Shown here piece by piece: positions 25,067-33,558 of a DNA stretch of 64,000 nt (positions are counted from its first letter, which is position 1; each line of letters begins with the position of its first letter). The stretch covers positions 53,755-117,754 of the forward strand of contig NZ_BMXR01000015.1 of the NCBI RefSeq assembly GCF_014651855.1, in the 5' to 3' direction. The translations under genes were made by a program, and so were the position numbers. A model generated the notes under the pieces. The model made no database searches. It was given only the letters and a program-made list of their open reading frames with translations, and was not told the origin of the DNA. The stretch is from Saccharospirillum salsuginis (GTDB lineage: Bacteria > Pseudomonadota > Gammaproteobacteria > Pseudomonadales > Natronospirillaceae).

Positions 25067-26229
25067 CAGTCCAACCTCCCGGCCGTCTTCGGATACTTGT
25101 CCGGATATTTGCGAATGTGGGCTTTCAGTTGTTTCAGTTGCTGCTGCAACTGCGGGGTCGGGACGTCGTAAACGTCGTTGATGAGTTCGTCGATCACCGG
25201 CACCGGCCGTTTCTCGGCTTCCTTCAGCGCCTTCAGTATGTTCTCGCGGTGACGGGCGTAGAGCGCCTTTTCCTTTTCGTCGTCCCACCAGCCTTTGTGG
25301 GTGAGCCAGTGCTTGTAGCGCAGGATCGGGTCTTTCTTGGCCCACTTGGCTTCCTCGTCTTTCGAGCGATAACCGGTCGGGTCGTCCGAGGTCGAGTGCG
25401 CGCCGAGCCGGTAGCTCATCGCCTCGATCAGCACCGGCGCGTTCTCGGTCAGGGCGTGCTCGCGGGCGGCCACGGTGGCGGCGTGAACGGCCAGCAGGTC
25501 ATTGCCGTCGACGCGCATCGTGGCGATGCCGTAACCGATGCCGCGCGAGGCGACACCGTCGCCGTAGAATTGCTCGGCCGCCGGAGTGGAAATGGCGTAG
25601 CCGTTGTTGCGACACAGGAAGATCGTCGGGCTGTGCAGGGTCGCGGCCATGTTCAGGCCGGCGTGGAAATCGCCTTCGCTCGCCGCGCCCTCGCCGAAGT
25701 AACAGATGGTGCAGGCATCGAGCCCGTCGAGTTTCTGGCCGTAGGCGTAGCCGGCGGCCTGCGGAATCTGGGTGCCGAGCGGCGAGGAGATGGTGTTGTA
25801 GTTCAACGCCTTGCTGCCGTAGTGAATCGGCATCTGTCGGCCCTTGCCCAGGTCCTTCTCGTTCGAGAAGCACTGGTTCATGAACTGGTCGACGTCGAAA
25901 CCGCGATAGCGAAGCGCACCCTGTTCGCGGTATTGGGCGAAGATCATGTCCTGGGGCTTGAGCGCGGCGACGCTGCCGACACTCGCGGCCTCCTCGCCCA
26001 GACTCGCCAGGTAGAACGGAATCCGGCCCTGGCGTTGGGCACCGATCATGCGTTCATCCAGCACGCGGATGAACACCAGATCGTCGTAGAGCTTGAGGGC
26101 AAAGTCTTCGCTCCAGTCCGGCTCAACCGCCCCTTTGTACAGCGTGCCGTCCTGCTTGAGGACTTTGAAGGTGGGGATATCGAGGGCATCACCCAGGATA
26201 AAGCCGGGCTTGTGGATGCTTTTACTCAT
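25066..26229 (-). CDS. bkdA1: Branched-chain 2-oxoacid dehydrogenase E1 subunit alpha
   Basis: 387 residues from the ATG at 26227-26229; an ATG 9 nt upstream is too close to the AGGA. Motifs: MIGAQRQGRIPFYLASLGEEA, the thiamine-diphosphate motif FGEGAASEGDFHAGLNMAA, and the phosphorylation-loop-like YRLGAHSTSDDPTGYRS. It acts with E1 beta in the first step of branched-chain keto-acid oxidation. First gene of the bkd operon. Upstream, 26230-26377 has no clear operator other than a small CCGTC-TTTTG-GACGG dyad at 26260-26274. Confidence 0.94.
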   Translation of the reverse strand: MSKSIHKPGFILGDALDIPTFKVLKQDGTLYKGAVEPDWSEDFALKLYDDLVFIRVLDERMIGAQRQGRIPFYLASLGEEAASVGSVAALKPQDMIFAQYREQGALRYRGFDVDQFMNQCFSNEKDLGKGRQMPIHYGSKALNYNTISSPLGTQIPQAAGYAYGQKLDGLDACTICYFGEGAASEGDFHAGLNMAATLHSPTIFLCRNNGYAISTPAAEQFYGDGVASRGIGYGIATMRVDGNDLLAVHAATVAAREHALTENAPVLIEAMSYRLGAHSTSDDPTGYRSKDEEAKWAKKDPILRYKHWLTHKGWWDDEKEKALYARHRENILKALKEAEKRPVPVIDELINDVYDVPTPQLQQQLKQLKAHIRKYPDKYPKTAGRLD

Positions 26230-26377
26230 AGGTCCCATTCCTGTGGTCGTTGTTGTTGTCCGTCTTTTGGACGGGCTTTGCTTTCAGCTTAGAGGGTTCG
26301 TCCGCTTTTGGCAGTCGAACCCCGGTTTGTTTTTTTGGAGCATGGTGTTGGAGTTGGTTTACGGTGCCGCGAACCCA

Positions 26378-26500
26378 GTAGGGTGGGTCGGTCCGACGCC
26401 TCGGCCGCCCACCATGTTCATGTGGCCTCAATGACCTCGCTTGCCACACATGGGATTCACCGGTTGGTTGTTCTCCCATGGTGGGCAGTGCCCACCCTAC
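26378..26500. repeat. REPIN-like inverted pair, family 1, overlapping the HMG-CoA lyase stop
   Basis: The left unit is GTAGGGTGGGTCGG...CCGCCCACC (26378-26414). The right unit, inverted, is TGGTGGGCAGTGCCCACCCTAC, ending at 26500. On the minus strand the right unit begins GTAGGG, and its TAG (26497-26499) is the stop codon of the HMG-CoA lyase gene. The left unit is a longer variant also seen at 55116-55167. Confidence 0.8.
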
Positions 26501-27390
26501 GACTGATAGGCCTGGTTCACCTTCGACGGCGGCATTTTGTCCAGTTCACCAAACAACCATTTCCCTGTCTCAACCAACGCCTCTACATCCACACCCGTCT
26601 CGAACCCTTCACTCTCCAACAAGTACACCACATCTTCCGTGGCCACATTACCACTCGCCCCGGGTGCGTACGGGCATCCACCGGCGCCGCCGACGCTGGC
26701 GTCGAAAGTGCGAATGCCCTTCTCCAACCCGGCGACAATATTGGCGATGGCCATGCCGTAGGTATCGTGGCAATGCAATGCGAGCTGCTCGGGTTTGAAT
26801 TCACTCAACAGTGCATCCAACACCGCATGAATCTGTTTCGGGGTGCCTCGGCCGATGGTGTCGCCGAGGGAGACTTCGTAGCAGCCCATCTCAAACATCG
26901 CACGTACAACGGGCACGACCTGATTCGGCTCGATACGCCCTTCGTAAGGGCAGGCGACCAGGCAGCTGACGTAGCCGCGTACACGCATGCCATTCCCCAG
27001 TGCCTGTTCGGCGACCGGGCGGAAGCGGTCGAGGCTTTCCTCGATGCTGCAATTGATGTTCTTCTTGCTGAAACTCTCGCTGGCGGCACCGAAAATGGCG
27101 ATGTCTTTCGCACCGGCCGACAGGGCCGCGTCGAGCCCCTTCTGATTGGGCACCAGGACGGGGTAATGAATACCGGCATCGAGGTCGAGTCGATCGAGGA
27201 CCTGATCGGTGTCGGCCATTTGCGGCACCCATTTGGGCGAGACGAAACTGCCGGCTTCGACGGTGGTCAGGCCGGCGTCGACCAGGCGATGAATCAATTC
27301 GACGCGACGCTCGACATCCAGCGGCCGGCTTTCGTTCTGCAGGCCGTCGCGGGGGCCGACCTCGACCAGGTTCACAGGCTCTCGGCTCAT
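26497..27390 (-). CDS. liuE: Hydroxymethylglutaryl-CoA lyase
   Basis: 297 residues. VNLVEVGPRDGLQNESRPLD (metal/substrate site), LALHCHDTYGMAIAN (metal-binding histidines) and the active-site loop ASVGGAGGCPYAPGASGNVATED, which contains the catalytic cysteine, identify the enzyme. It splits HMG-CoA to acetyl-CoA and acetoacetate, the last step of leucine degradation. Its start overlaps the carboxylase alpha gene by 4 nt. Its TAG stop is the head of a REP element, so the C-terminus NQAYQS may be shorter or altered relative to relatives. Confidence 0.94.
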   Translation of the reverse strand: MSREPVNLVEVGPRDGLQNESRPLDVERRVELIHRLVDAGLTTVEAGSFVSPKWVPQMADTDQVLDRLDLDAGIHYPVLVPNQKGLDAALSAGAKDIAIFGAASESFSKKNINCSIEESLDRFRPVAEQALGNGMRVRGYVSCLVACPYEGRIEPNQVVPVVRAMFEMGCYEVSLGDTIGRGTPKQIHAVLDALLSEFKPEQLALHCHDTYGMAIANIVAGLEKGIRTFDASVGGAGGCPYAPGASGNVATEDVVYLLESEGFETGVDVEALVETGKWLFGELDKMPPSKVNQAYQS

Positions 27391-29360
27391 GCCTCATCCT
27401 CCGCTTCGATGACGAACAGCACCTGCCCGTCCTGCACCCGGTCGCCGACCTGCAACGAGCTTTGCGCCAATGTGCCGGAGACCGGCGCGGTCAGGGTGGT
27501 TTCCATTTTCATGGCTTCCATCGACAGGATCTTGTCGCCTTTCTCCACCCGTTTGCCCGCCTCGACGTGCAGGGCGGTTACGGTGCCGGGCATCAGGGCG
27601 GTGACGCGACCATCGCTGGCCTGTTCCTCATGCGCCTGTTCGGCGCGCCACCAGGTCAGCGCCTGGCGGGCCCGACCGTCGTCCAGTTCGATGCCGGTGT
27701 CAGTGACCCAGGCGTCGAGCTTGACGCGGTCGTTGTCGTGACGGGCGGTCAGGCGACCCCGACCGTGGTGGAATTCGGTCCAGCTCACATCGTACACACT
27801 GAGACTCTGGTTTCCGCAGCGGGCCTGCCAGTGGCCCTGGTGTTCGGTGACAATGCAGGCCTCGGCTTCACTCAGGCTGTACAGCCAGCGGCGTTGCTGA
27901 AAGCGCCGCCAGCCGGTGAACCGCCGCCAGGGATCACGGTCGTCGCGTGTGCGATCTTGTTGCGCGACGCTCGCGGTCAGGGCGGCCCAACACGCCGGGG
28001 ATTCCTGGCCACCGTGCCAAAGTTCGGCATGGTCCTCGATCCAGTGGGTATGCACCTTGAACGTCGCCAGGTCGTCGGCGCGGCACAGTCGACGCAGGAA
28101 ATACAGGTTGGTGGCGAGCCCGGCCAGACGCACATCGGCCAGCGCCCGGTTCAGGCGTGCCAATGCTTCCTCGCGGGTGTCGCCGTGGACGATCAGTTTG
28201 GCGAGCATCGGGTCGTAAAACGGTGAGACCTCGGTATTTGCATCGACCCCCGCATCCACTCGAATACCCACGCCCTCGGGCCAGAGCACATCCTTCAAGT
28301 GACCGGTGGTGGGGCGGAATTGCTGGTCCGGGTCTTCGGCATAGAGCCGGACCTCGAACGCATGGCCCTTCGGTTGTTCGGGTTTGTCGAGCGCCAGCGG
28401 TTCGCCCGCGGCGACACGCAACTGCCAGGCGACCAGGTCGAGCCCGGTGATGCATTCGGTGACCGGGTGTTCAACCTGCAGGCGGGTGTTCATTTCCAGG
28501 AAGAAAAAGTCGCCGCTGGCGTCGAGAATGAATTCCACCGTGCCGGCACCGACGTAACCGATGCTCTCGGCCGCGGTGACGGCGGCGTCCCACATGGCTT
28601 TGCGGGTGGCCTGCGGCATTTCCGGCGCGGGCGCTTCCTCGACCACTTTCTGGTGTCGGCGCTGCAACGAGCAGTCACGCTCGAACAGATGCTCGACGGT
28701 GCCGTGCTGGTCGGCGATGACCTGCACCTCGACGTGACGCGGTTTGACCAGGTAGCGTTCCAGCAACAGTCGATCGTCGCCAAAAGCGTTCTTGGCCTCG
28801 CGACGTGCGGCCGAGATGGCATCGGGCAGATCGTCGTTGCCGTGGACTACCCGCATACCCTTGCCGCCGCCACCGGCGGAGGCTTTCACCAGCAAGGGGA
28901 AGCCGATGGACTGAGCCTTGGCGATCAGGGTCTTGTCGCTCTGGTCGTCGCCGTGGTAGCCGGGAATCATCGGTACGCCGCGCGGTTCCAGTGTCTGTTT
29001 GGCGGCGGCCTTGGACGCCATGGCGCGCATCGCCGAGGGCGGCGGACCGACCCAGATGCATCCGGCGTCGATCACCTTCTGGGCGAAGTCGGCATCCTCG
29101 GACAGGAAGCCGTAGCCGGGATGCAGGGCATCGGCCTCGCTGTCGGCGATGGCGTCCAGCAGCGCCCGGGTATTCAGGTAGCTTTGACTCGCCGGCGGCG
29201 CACCCAGGCACACGGCCCTGTCAGCCTCACGCACGTGCAAGGCCTGGTGATCGGCCTCGGAATACACGGCCACGGTTTCGATGCCGAGTTCGCGCGCCGT
29301 GCGAATGATGCGCACGGCAATCTCGCCCCGGTTGGCGATCAATAATCGTCGAATGGTCAT
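27387..29360 (-). CDS. liuD: Methylcrotonyl-CoA carboxylase biotin-containing alpha subunit
   Basis: 657 residues. A biotin carboxylase module (about 1-450) has the ATP-grasp glycine loop VKASAGGGGKGMRVV, plus FLEMNTRLQVEHPVTE. A BT-type linker domain (about 455-575) and a C-terminal biotinyl domain with EAMKMETTL (biotinylated K618, 39 residues from the end) follow. It carboxylates biotin for transfer to 3-methylcrotonyl-CoA by the beta subunit (30153-31781). 4-nt overlaps with genes on both sides show tight coupling in the liu operon. Confidence 0.94.
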   Translation of the reverse strand: MTIRRLLIANRGEIAVRIIRTARELGIETVAVYSEADHQALHVREADRAVCLGAPPASQSYLNTRALLDAIADSEADALHPGYGFLSEDADFAQKVIDAGCIWVGPPPSAMRAMASKAAAKQTLEPRGVPMIPGYHGDDQSDKTLIAKAQSIGFPLLVKASAGGGGKGMRVVHGNDDLPDAISAARREAKNAFGDDRLLLERYLVKPRHVEVQVIADQHGTVEHLFERDCSLQRRHQKVVEEAPAPEMPQATRKAMWDAAVTAAESIGYVGAGTVEFILDASGDFFFLEMNTRLQVEHPVTECITGLDLVAWQLRVAAGEPLALDKPEQPKGHAFEVRLYAEDPDQQFRPTTGHLKDVLWPEGVGIRVDAGVDANTEVSPFYDPMLAKLIVHGDTREEALARLNRALADVRLAGLATNLYFLRRLCRADDLATFKVHTHWIEDHAELWHGGQESPACWAALTASVAQQDRTRDDRDPWRRFTGWRRFQQRRWLYSLSEAEACIVTEHQGHWQARCGNQSLSVYDVSWTEFHHGRGRLTARHDNDRVKLDAWVTDTGIELDDGRARQALTWWRAEQAHEEQASDGRVTALMPGTVTALHVEAGKRVEKGDKILSMEAMKMETTLTAPVSGTLAQSSLQVGDRVQDGQVLFVIEAEDEA

Positions 29361-30142
29361 GAGGATTTCACCCAGGCCGGTGTCCGTTTGTCCAGGAAAG
29401 CCGCCAGGCCCTCCTGCCCTTCGTCGCCGACACGTTGCGCGGCGATGCGTTCGGCCAGTTGCTCCATCAGCGTGGTATCGATGGGCGCCAGGCTGACGTC
29501 CTTAACCAGTTGTTTGGCCGCCTGCTGGGCTTCGGGTCCGCCCGCGCGCAATGTCTCAAGCAAGGTGTCGAGTGTGGCGTCCAGGTCGTCCGTGGCGACC
29601 ACTTCGTGGACCAGCCCCATCGCTTGCGCCCGCTGAGCGTCGAAGGGTTCGGCACTGACGAAATAGCGCCGTGCCTGGCGCGCGCCGATGGCGCGGATGA
29701 CGTAAGGCGAGATCGTCGCCGGGCTCAGGCCGATACGGACCTCGCTCAATGCGAAAAAGGCGTTATCGGTTGCGAGCACGATGTCGCAACACGCCAGCAG
29801 GCCGACACCGCCCCCCATGGCCGCACCCTGGCAAACACCGACCAACGGTTTCTGGCAGCCGTCCAGAACTTCCAGCAGGTTCGCCAGCTTGCGGGCGTCG
29901 ACCTTGTTTTCGGCCTGGGACAGGTCCTTCATCGACCGCATCCAGTTCAGGTCCGCGCCGGCGCTGAAATGCTTGCCCTCCGCGCGCAACACCAGAACGC
30001 GCACCTCGGGATCGAGGTCACATTCGGCAACGGTTTCGGTCAATTCGGCAATCAGTTCCGCACCGAAGGCGTTGCGCACCTCCGGCCGGTTCAGTGTCAG
30101 GGTCGCGATGCCCTGCTCCCGTGTCACGGTTAATGCAGACAT
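29357..30142 (-). CDS. liuC: Methylglutaconyl-CoA hydratase
   Basis: 261 residues from the ATG at 30140-30142 with GGGAGTGAGC upstream; the longer frame to 30259 runs into the carboxylase beta gene. Crotonase fold: GIATLTLNRPEVRNAFGAEL, the oxyanion-hole segment KHFSAGADLNWM and GVCQGAAMGGGVGLLACCD. It hydrates 3-methylglutaconyl-CoA to HMG-CoA; the assignment rests on its place between the two carboxylase subunit genes, the standard liu order. It is 10 nt downstream of liuB and overlaps liuD by 4 nt. Confidence 0.9.
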   Translation of the reverse strand: MSALTVTREQGIATLTLNRPEVRNAFGAELIAELTETVAECDLDPEVRVLVLRAEGKHFSAGADLNWMRSMKDLSQAENKVDARKLANLLEVLDGCQKPLVGVCQGAAMGGGVGLLACCDIVLATDNAFFALSEVRIGLSPATISPYVIRAIGARQARRYFVSAEPFDAQRAQAMGLVHEVVATDDLDATLDTLLETLRAGGPEAQQAAKQLVKDVSLAPIDTTLMEQLAERIAAQRVGDEGQEGLAAFLDKRTPAWVKSS

Positions 30143-30152
30143 GCTCACTCCC

Positions 30153-31781
30153 TTACATCCGGAAGACGCCGTAGCGCGTCGGTTCAATCGGGGCATTGCG
30201 GCAACTGGACAGGGCCAGCGCCAACACCTGGCGCGTGTCCGCCGGGTCGATGATGCCATCGTCCCAAAGCCGGGCCGTGGCGTAATAGGGGTCGCCCTGG
30301 GTCTCGTATTGCTCCCGGATCGGCGCCTTGAATGCGTCCAGTTCGGTCTCGCTCATCGGTTCGCCCTGGCGGGCTTTCTGGTCGGCCTTGACGGTGGCCA
30401 GCACATTGGCCGCCTGCTCGCCGCCCATCACCGAGATGCGGGCGTTCGGCCAGGTCCAGAGGAAGCGCGGGTCGTAGGCGCGGCCACACATACCGTAGTT
30501 GCCGGCGCCGAAACTGCCACCGGTGATGACGGTCAGCTTCGGTACCTTGGCGCTGGCCACAGCCGTGACCAGCTTGGCCCCGTCCTTGGCGATGCCGCCG
30601 TTTTCGTATTTCTGGCCGACCATGAACCCGGTGATGTTCTGCAGAAACAGCAGCGGTATGCCGCGTTGGTTGCACAGCTCGATAAAGTGCGCGCCTTTCA
30701 GTGCGGACTCGGAAAACAGAATGCCGTTGTTGGCCAGGATGCCGACCGGATGCCCCTCGATGTGGGCGAAGCCACAGACCAGGGTGGTGCCGTACAGCGC
30801 CTTGAATTCATCCAGGCGCGAGCCGTCGACCAGGCGGGCGATCAGTTCGCGCGCGTCCACCGGTGAGCGGGTGTCCCGCGGGATCAGGCCGTACAGTTCT
30901 TCGACCGGGTAGGCCGGCGGTTCGGGCTCGTGCAGACCGCGGCTGTCTTTCTCCGGCCAGTTCAGATGGCGGATCACCTGCCGCGCCTGAACCAACGCAT
31001 GGTCGTCGTTGTCCGCCAGGTAGTCGGCCACACCGCTGGTGCGGGCATGCACATCGCCGCCACCCAAATCCTCGGCCGAGACTTCCTCACCGGTCGCCGC
31101 CTTCACCAGCGGCGGACCGCCCAGGAAGATGGTGCCCTGATTGCGTACGATGATGCTCTGGTCGCACATCGCCGGTACATAGGCGCCACCGGCGGTGCAG
31201 GACCCCATGACCACGGCGACCTGCGGAATGCCCTCGGCCGACAGATTGGCCTGGTTGAAGAAGATTCGGCCGAAGTGCTCGCGGTCCGGAAACACCTCGT
31301 CCTGCAACGGCAGGAAGGCACCGCCGCTGTCGACCAGGTAGACGCAGGGCAGTCGGTTCTCGGCGGCGATCGCCTGGGCGCGCAGGTGTTTTTTCACCGT
31401 CATCGGGTAATAGGTGCCGCCTTTGACCGTGGCGTCGTTGGCGACGATCAGACAATCCACGCCCTCGATGCGACCGATGCCGGCGATAACACCGGCGCTC
31501 GGAACGGAGCCGCCCGGACGGGATGAATCCGCGTCGTACAAACCCCAGGCCGCCAGGGGTGCGATTTCCAGAAACGGCGATCCCGGGTCCAGCAGGCGTT
31601 CGACCCGTTCGCGCGGCAACCGCTTGTTGCGCGCCAGGTGCTTGGCCCGCGCCTGTTCGCCGCCGCCCAGTTCCACCTGGTGCAACCGCTCCAGTAATTG
31701 GTTGCGCAAGGCCAGGTTGGCCTCGCGGTTATCGATGAACGGCTGCGAGCGGACATCGACCTTGGATTGAATTCGACTCAT
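30153..31781 (-). CDS. liuB: Methylcrotonyl-CoA carboxylase carboxyltransferase beta subunit
   Basis: 542 residues. The carboxyltransferase signatures are GDPGSPFLEIAPLAAWGLYD-type text at about 65-85, VKGGTYYPMTVKKHLRAQ, GSCTAGGAYVPAMCDQSIIV and the C-terminal GGSFGAGNYGMCGRAYDPRF. ADYLADNDDHAL and NGILFSESALKGAHFIELC are typical of methylcrotonyl rather than propionyl carboxylases. It transfers carboxyl from the biotin of LiuD to 3-methylcrotonyl-CoA. 4-nt overlap with the upstream acyl-CoA dehydrogenase gene. Confidence 0.94.
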   Translation of the reverse strand: MSRIQSKVDVRSQPFIDNREANLALRNQLLERLHQVELGGGEQARAKHLARNKRLPRERVERLLDPGSPFLEIAPLAAWGLYDADSSRPGGSVPSAGVIAGIGRIEGVDCLIVANDATVKGGTYYPMTVKKHLRAQAIAAENRLPCVYLVDSGGAFLPLQDEVFPDREHFGRIFFNQANLSAEGIPQVAVVMGSCTAGGAYVPAMCDQSIIVRNQGTIFLGGPPLVKAATGEEVSAEDLGGGDVHARTSGVADYLADNDDHALVQARQVIRHLNWPEKDSRGLHEPEPPAYPVEELYGLIPRDTRSPVDARELIARLVDGSRLDEFKALYGTTLVCGFAHIEGHPVGILANNGILFSESALKGAHFIELCNQRGIPLLFLQNITGFMVGQKYENGGIAKDGAKLVTAVASAKVPKLTVITGGSFGAGNYGMCGRAYDPRFLWTWPNARISVMGGEQAANVLATVKADQKARQGEPMSETELDAFKAPIREQYETQGDPYYATARLWDDGIIDPADTRQVLALALSSCRNAPIEPTRYGVFRM

Positions 31782-32938
31782 GCACCGCGCTCCTCAATCG
31801 ACCGGGCGACAATCATTTTCTGAATGTCGCTGGTGCCTTCGTAAATCTTCGCCACCCGGACATCGCGCAGAATCTGCTCGACCGGGAAATCGGTCAGGTA
31901 ACCGTAGCCGCCCAGGGTTTGCATCGCGTCCGAACAGACGCGTTCGGCCATCTCGCTGGCGAACAGCTTCGCCATTGCCGCTTCGCGCAAACACGGAATG
32001 CCCGCGTCCTTCATCCGGGCCGCATGCCAGACCAGCTGTCGCGCCGCCTCGATCTGCGTCGCCATATCCGCCAACCGGAAGCTAACCGCCTGATGCCTGA
32101 TCAACGCCTCGCCGAAACTCTGCCGCTCTTGGGCGTACTGGCAGGCCACCTCGTGCGCCGCCTGCGCCATGCCGACGCACTGCGCCGCGATGCCGATGCG
32201 ACCGCCTTCGAGGTTACCGAGCGCAATGCCGTAACCCTGCCCTTCCTGGCCGAGCAGAGCCTCGGGCGGCAGCTCGATGTCGTGAAAGGTAAGCTGGGCC
32301 GTGTCCGAGGCGCGTTGCCCCATCTTGTCCTCGACCCGGCTGACCTCGTAACCGGACAGATGCGTCGGCACCAGAAAAGCGCTGATGCCTTTCTTGCCCG
32401 CATCCGGATCGGTCACCGCGAACACGATGGCGAGATCGGCGATGGCGCCGTTGGTGATGAACTGCTTGGTCCCGCTCAACACCCAGCCGGAGTCGGACTT
32501 GCGGGCGCGGCATTTCAGCGCGGCGGCATCGGACCCGGCCTGGGGTTCGGTGAGGCAAAACGCACCGAGTTTTTCGCCACTGGCGAGCGGCGTCAGCCAA
32601 TCGGTTTTCTGCTCGTCGCTGCCGTAGCCCAGCAAGGGGCCGCAGACGACGGAATTCATAACGGACGTAATCGTGGACAAGGCGCCGTCGCCCTGGGCGA
32701 TTTCCTCGACGACCAATGCCAGAGTCAGGTAACCCGCGTCGGTGCCGCCCCACTGTTCGGGCACGGTCAGGCCGTAGAAACCCATTTCACCGAGTTCGCG
32801 AATCACATCAATGGGGTGCTCGCCGCTCTTGTCCCAGGTCGGGGACATCGGCTTCAGCCGCTCCTGGGCAAAATCCCGCGCGGCGTCCCGCATCATCTGC
32901 TGGGTGTCCGTGAGGCCTTGATGTTGGTGTGTTGTCAT
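31778..32938 (-). CDS. Short/branched-chain acyl-CoA dehydrogenase
   Basis: 386 residues. ACAD signatures FCLTEPQAGSDAAALK and QTLGGYGYLTDFPVEQILRDVRVAKIYEGTSDIQ are present; the catalytic base is E367 in IYEGTSDIQ, the position used by short-chain acyl-CoA dehydrogenases, unlike the isovaleryl enzyme nearby. It is translationally coupled to liuB (4-nt overlap) but separated from liuA by a 620-bp block of repeats. Sitting inside the liu cluster, it probably oxidises isobutyryl- or 2-methylbutyryl-CoA from valine or isoleucine; that is inference from context. Confidence 0.9.
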   Translation of the reverse strand: MTTHQHQGLTDTQQMMRDAARDFAQERLKPMSPTWDKSGEHPIDVIRELGEMGFYGLTVPEQWGGTDAGYLTLALVVEEIAQGDGALSTITSVMNSVVCGPLLGYGSDEQKTDWLTPLASGEKLGAFCLTEPQAGSDAAALKCRARKSDSGWVLSGTKQFITNGAIADLAIVFAVTDPDAGKKGISAFLVPTHLSGYEVSRVEDKMGQRASDTAQLTFHDIELPPEALLGQEGQGYGIALGNLEGGRIGIAAQCVGMAQAAHEVACQYAQERQSFGEALIRHQAVSFRLADMATQIEAARQLVWHAARMKDAGIPCLREAAMAKLFASEMAERVCSDAMQTLGGYGYLTDFPVEQILRDVRVAKIYEGTSDIQKMIVARSIEERGA

Positions 32939-32989
32939 GGCCGTTCCTGTTTGGTTTTGTGCCAGGGTTTTATACTGCTGCCAGTGTTC

Positions 32990-33104
32990 GCGCCAGGGGT
33001 GGGGGTGGTCCCTTCAGGGGTCGCCATAGATACATCCATGTAGGCTAGACCTCGGCATCCATGCCTCGGACTTCCCCTGAAGGGACCACCCCCACCCCTG
33101 GCGC
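32990..33104 (-). repeat. Variable-stem/conserved-loop hairpin element, copy B
   Basis: Perfect 31-bp arms (32990-33020 and 33074-33104) around a 53-nt interior. On the minus strand the interior reads TCCGAGGCATGGATGCCGAG, then GCCTACATGGATGTATCTAT. It contains two small palindromes with GG centres, GGCAT-GG-ATGCC and TACAT-GG-ATGTA. The arms share no sequence with copy A or C, while the interior does. Confidence 0.85.
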
Positions 33105-33213
33105 TTAATCCGGTGGTCACATCGGCAATCTGTCCCCAGACATTGCTGGGATCGTTGTATTTGGTGGTTGCATTGTGCGCCCGATCCCTACCTCAGCTGG
33201 GATTGTTGTACTT

Positions 33214-33324
33214 GTAGGGCAGAAGAGCGACAGCGTTATCTGCCGTTTTTTCTTGTGGCTTTGGGTCGAACCGTGCCACCGATTCTTCCTATGGCAGATA
33301 ACGCCTTCGGCTCTTCTTCCCTAC
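33214..33324. repeat. REPIN-like inverted pair, family 2 (GTAGGGCAGAAGAGC)
   Basis: The left unit is GTAGGGCAGAAGAGC followed by GTTATCTGCCG (33214-33245). The right inverted unit is GGCAGATAACGCCTTCGGC, ending CCCTAC (33293-33324). Same family as 40519-40629 and 50374-50504. It is part of the repeat-only block between liuA and the acyl-CoA dehydrogenase gene. Confidence 0.8.
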
Positions 33325-33367
33325 GTACATCGCCAATCGTTTGGTGATTGGGTTGGTTTTGGTTCAT

Positions 33368-33389
33368 TGGTGGGCAGTGTCCACCCTAC
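33368..33389 (-). repeat. Single REP unit, family 1
   Basis: TGGTGGGCAGTGTCCACCCTAC, one inverted unit of the GTAGGGTGGGC family with one mismatch in the stem. It has no partner nearby. Confidence 0.7.
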
Positions 33390-33423
33390 TTGGGAACACT
33401 TTGGTCCCCTGGCACCGTAGCAA

Positions 33424-33536
33424 GCGACGGGTGCGGGGGATGCTCATCCGGGGATGTCTGAGGCAAGGATGCCGAAGCCAAGCCTACACGGATGTATTCA
33501 CGGCGACCCCGGAGGAGCTTCCCCCGCACCCGTCGC
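33424..33536 (+). repeat. Variable-stem/conserved-loop hairpin element, copy C
   Basis: 30-bp arms (33424-33453 and 33507-33536) with two mismatches, around an interior reading TCTGAGGCAAGGATGCCGAAG, then GCCTACACGGATGTATTCAC. The interior aligns with copies A and B; the stem is unrelated to theirs. It ends 22 nt before the 3' end of the isovaleryl-CoA dehydrogenase gene. Confidence 0.85.
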
Positions 33537-33558
33537 GAACCCCGGCAACCAAAGCCCC

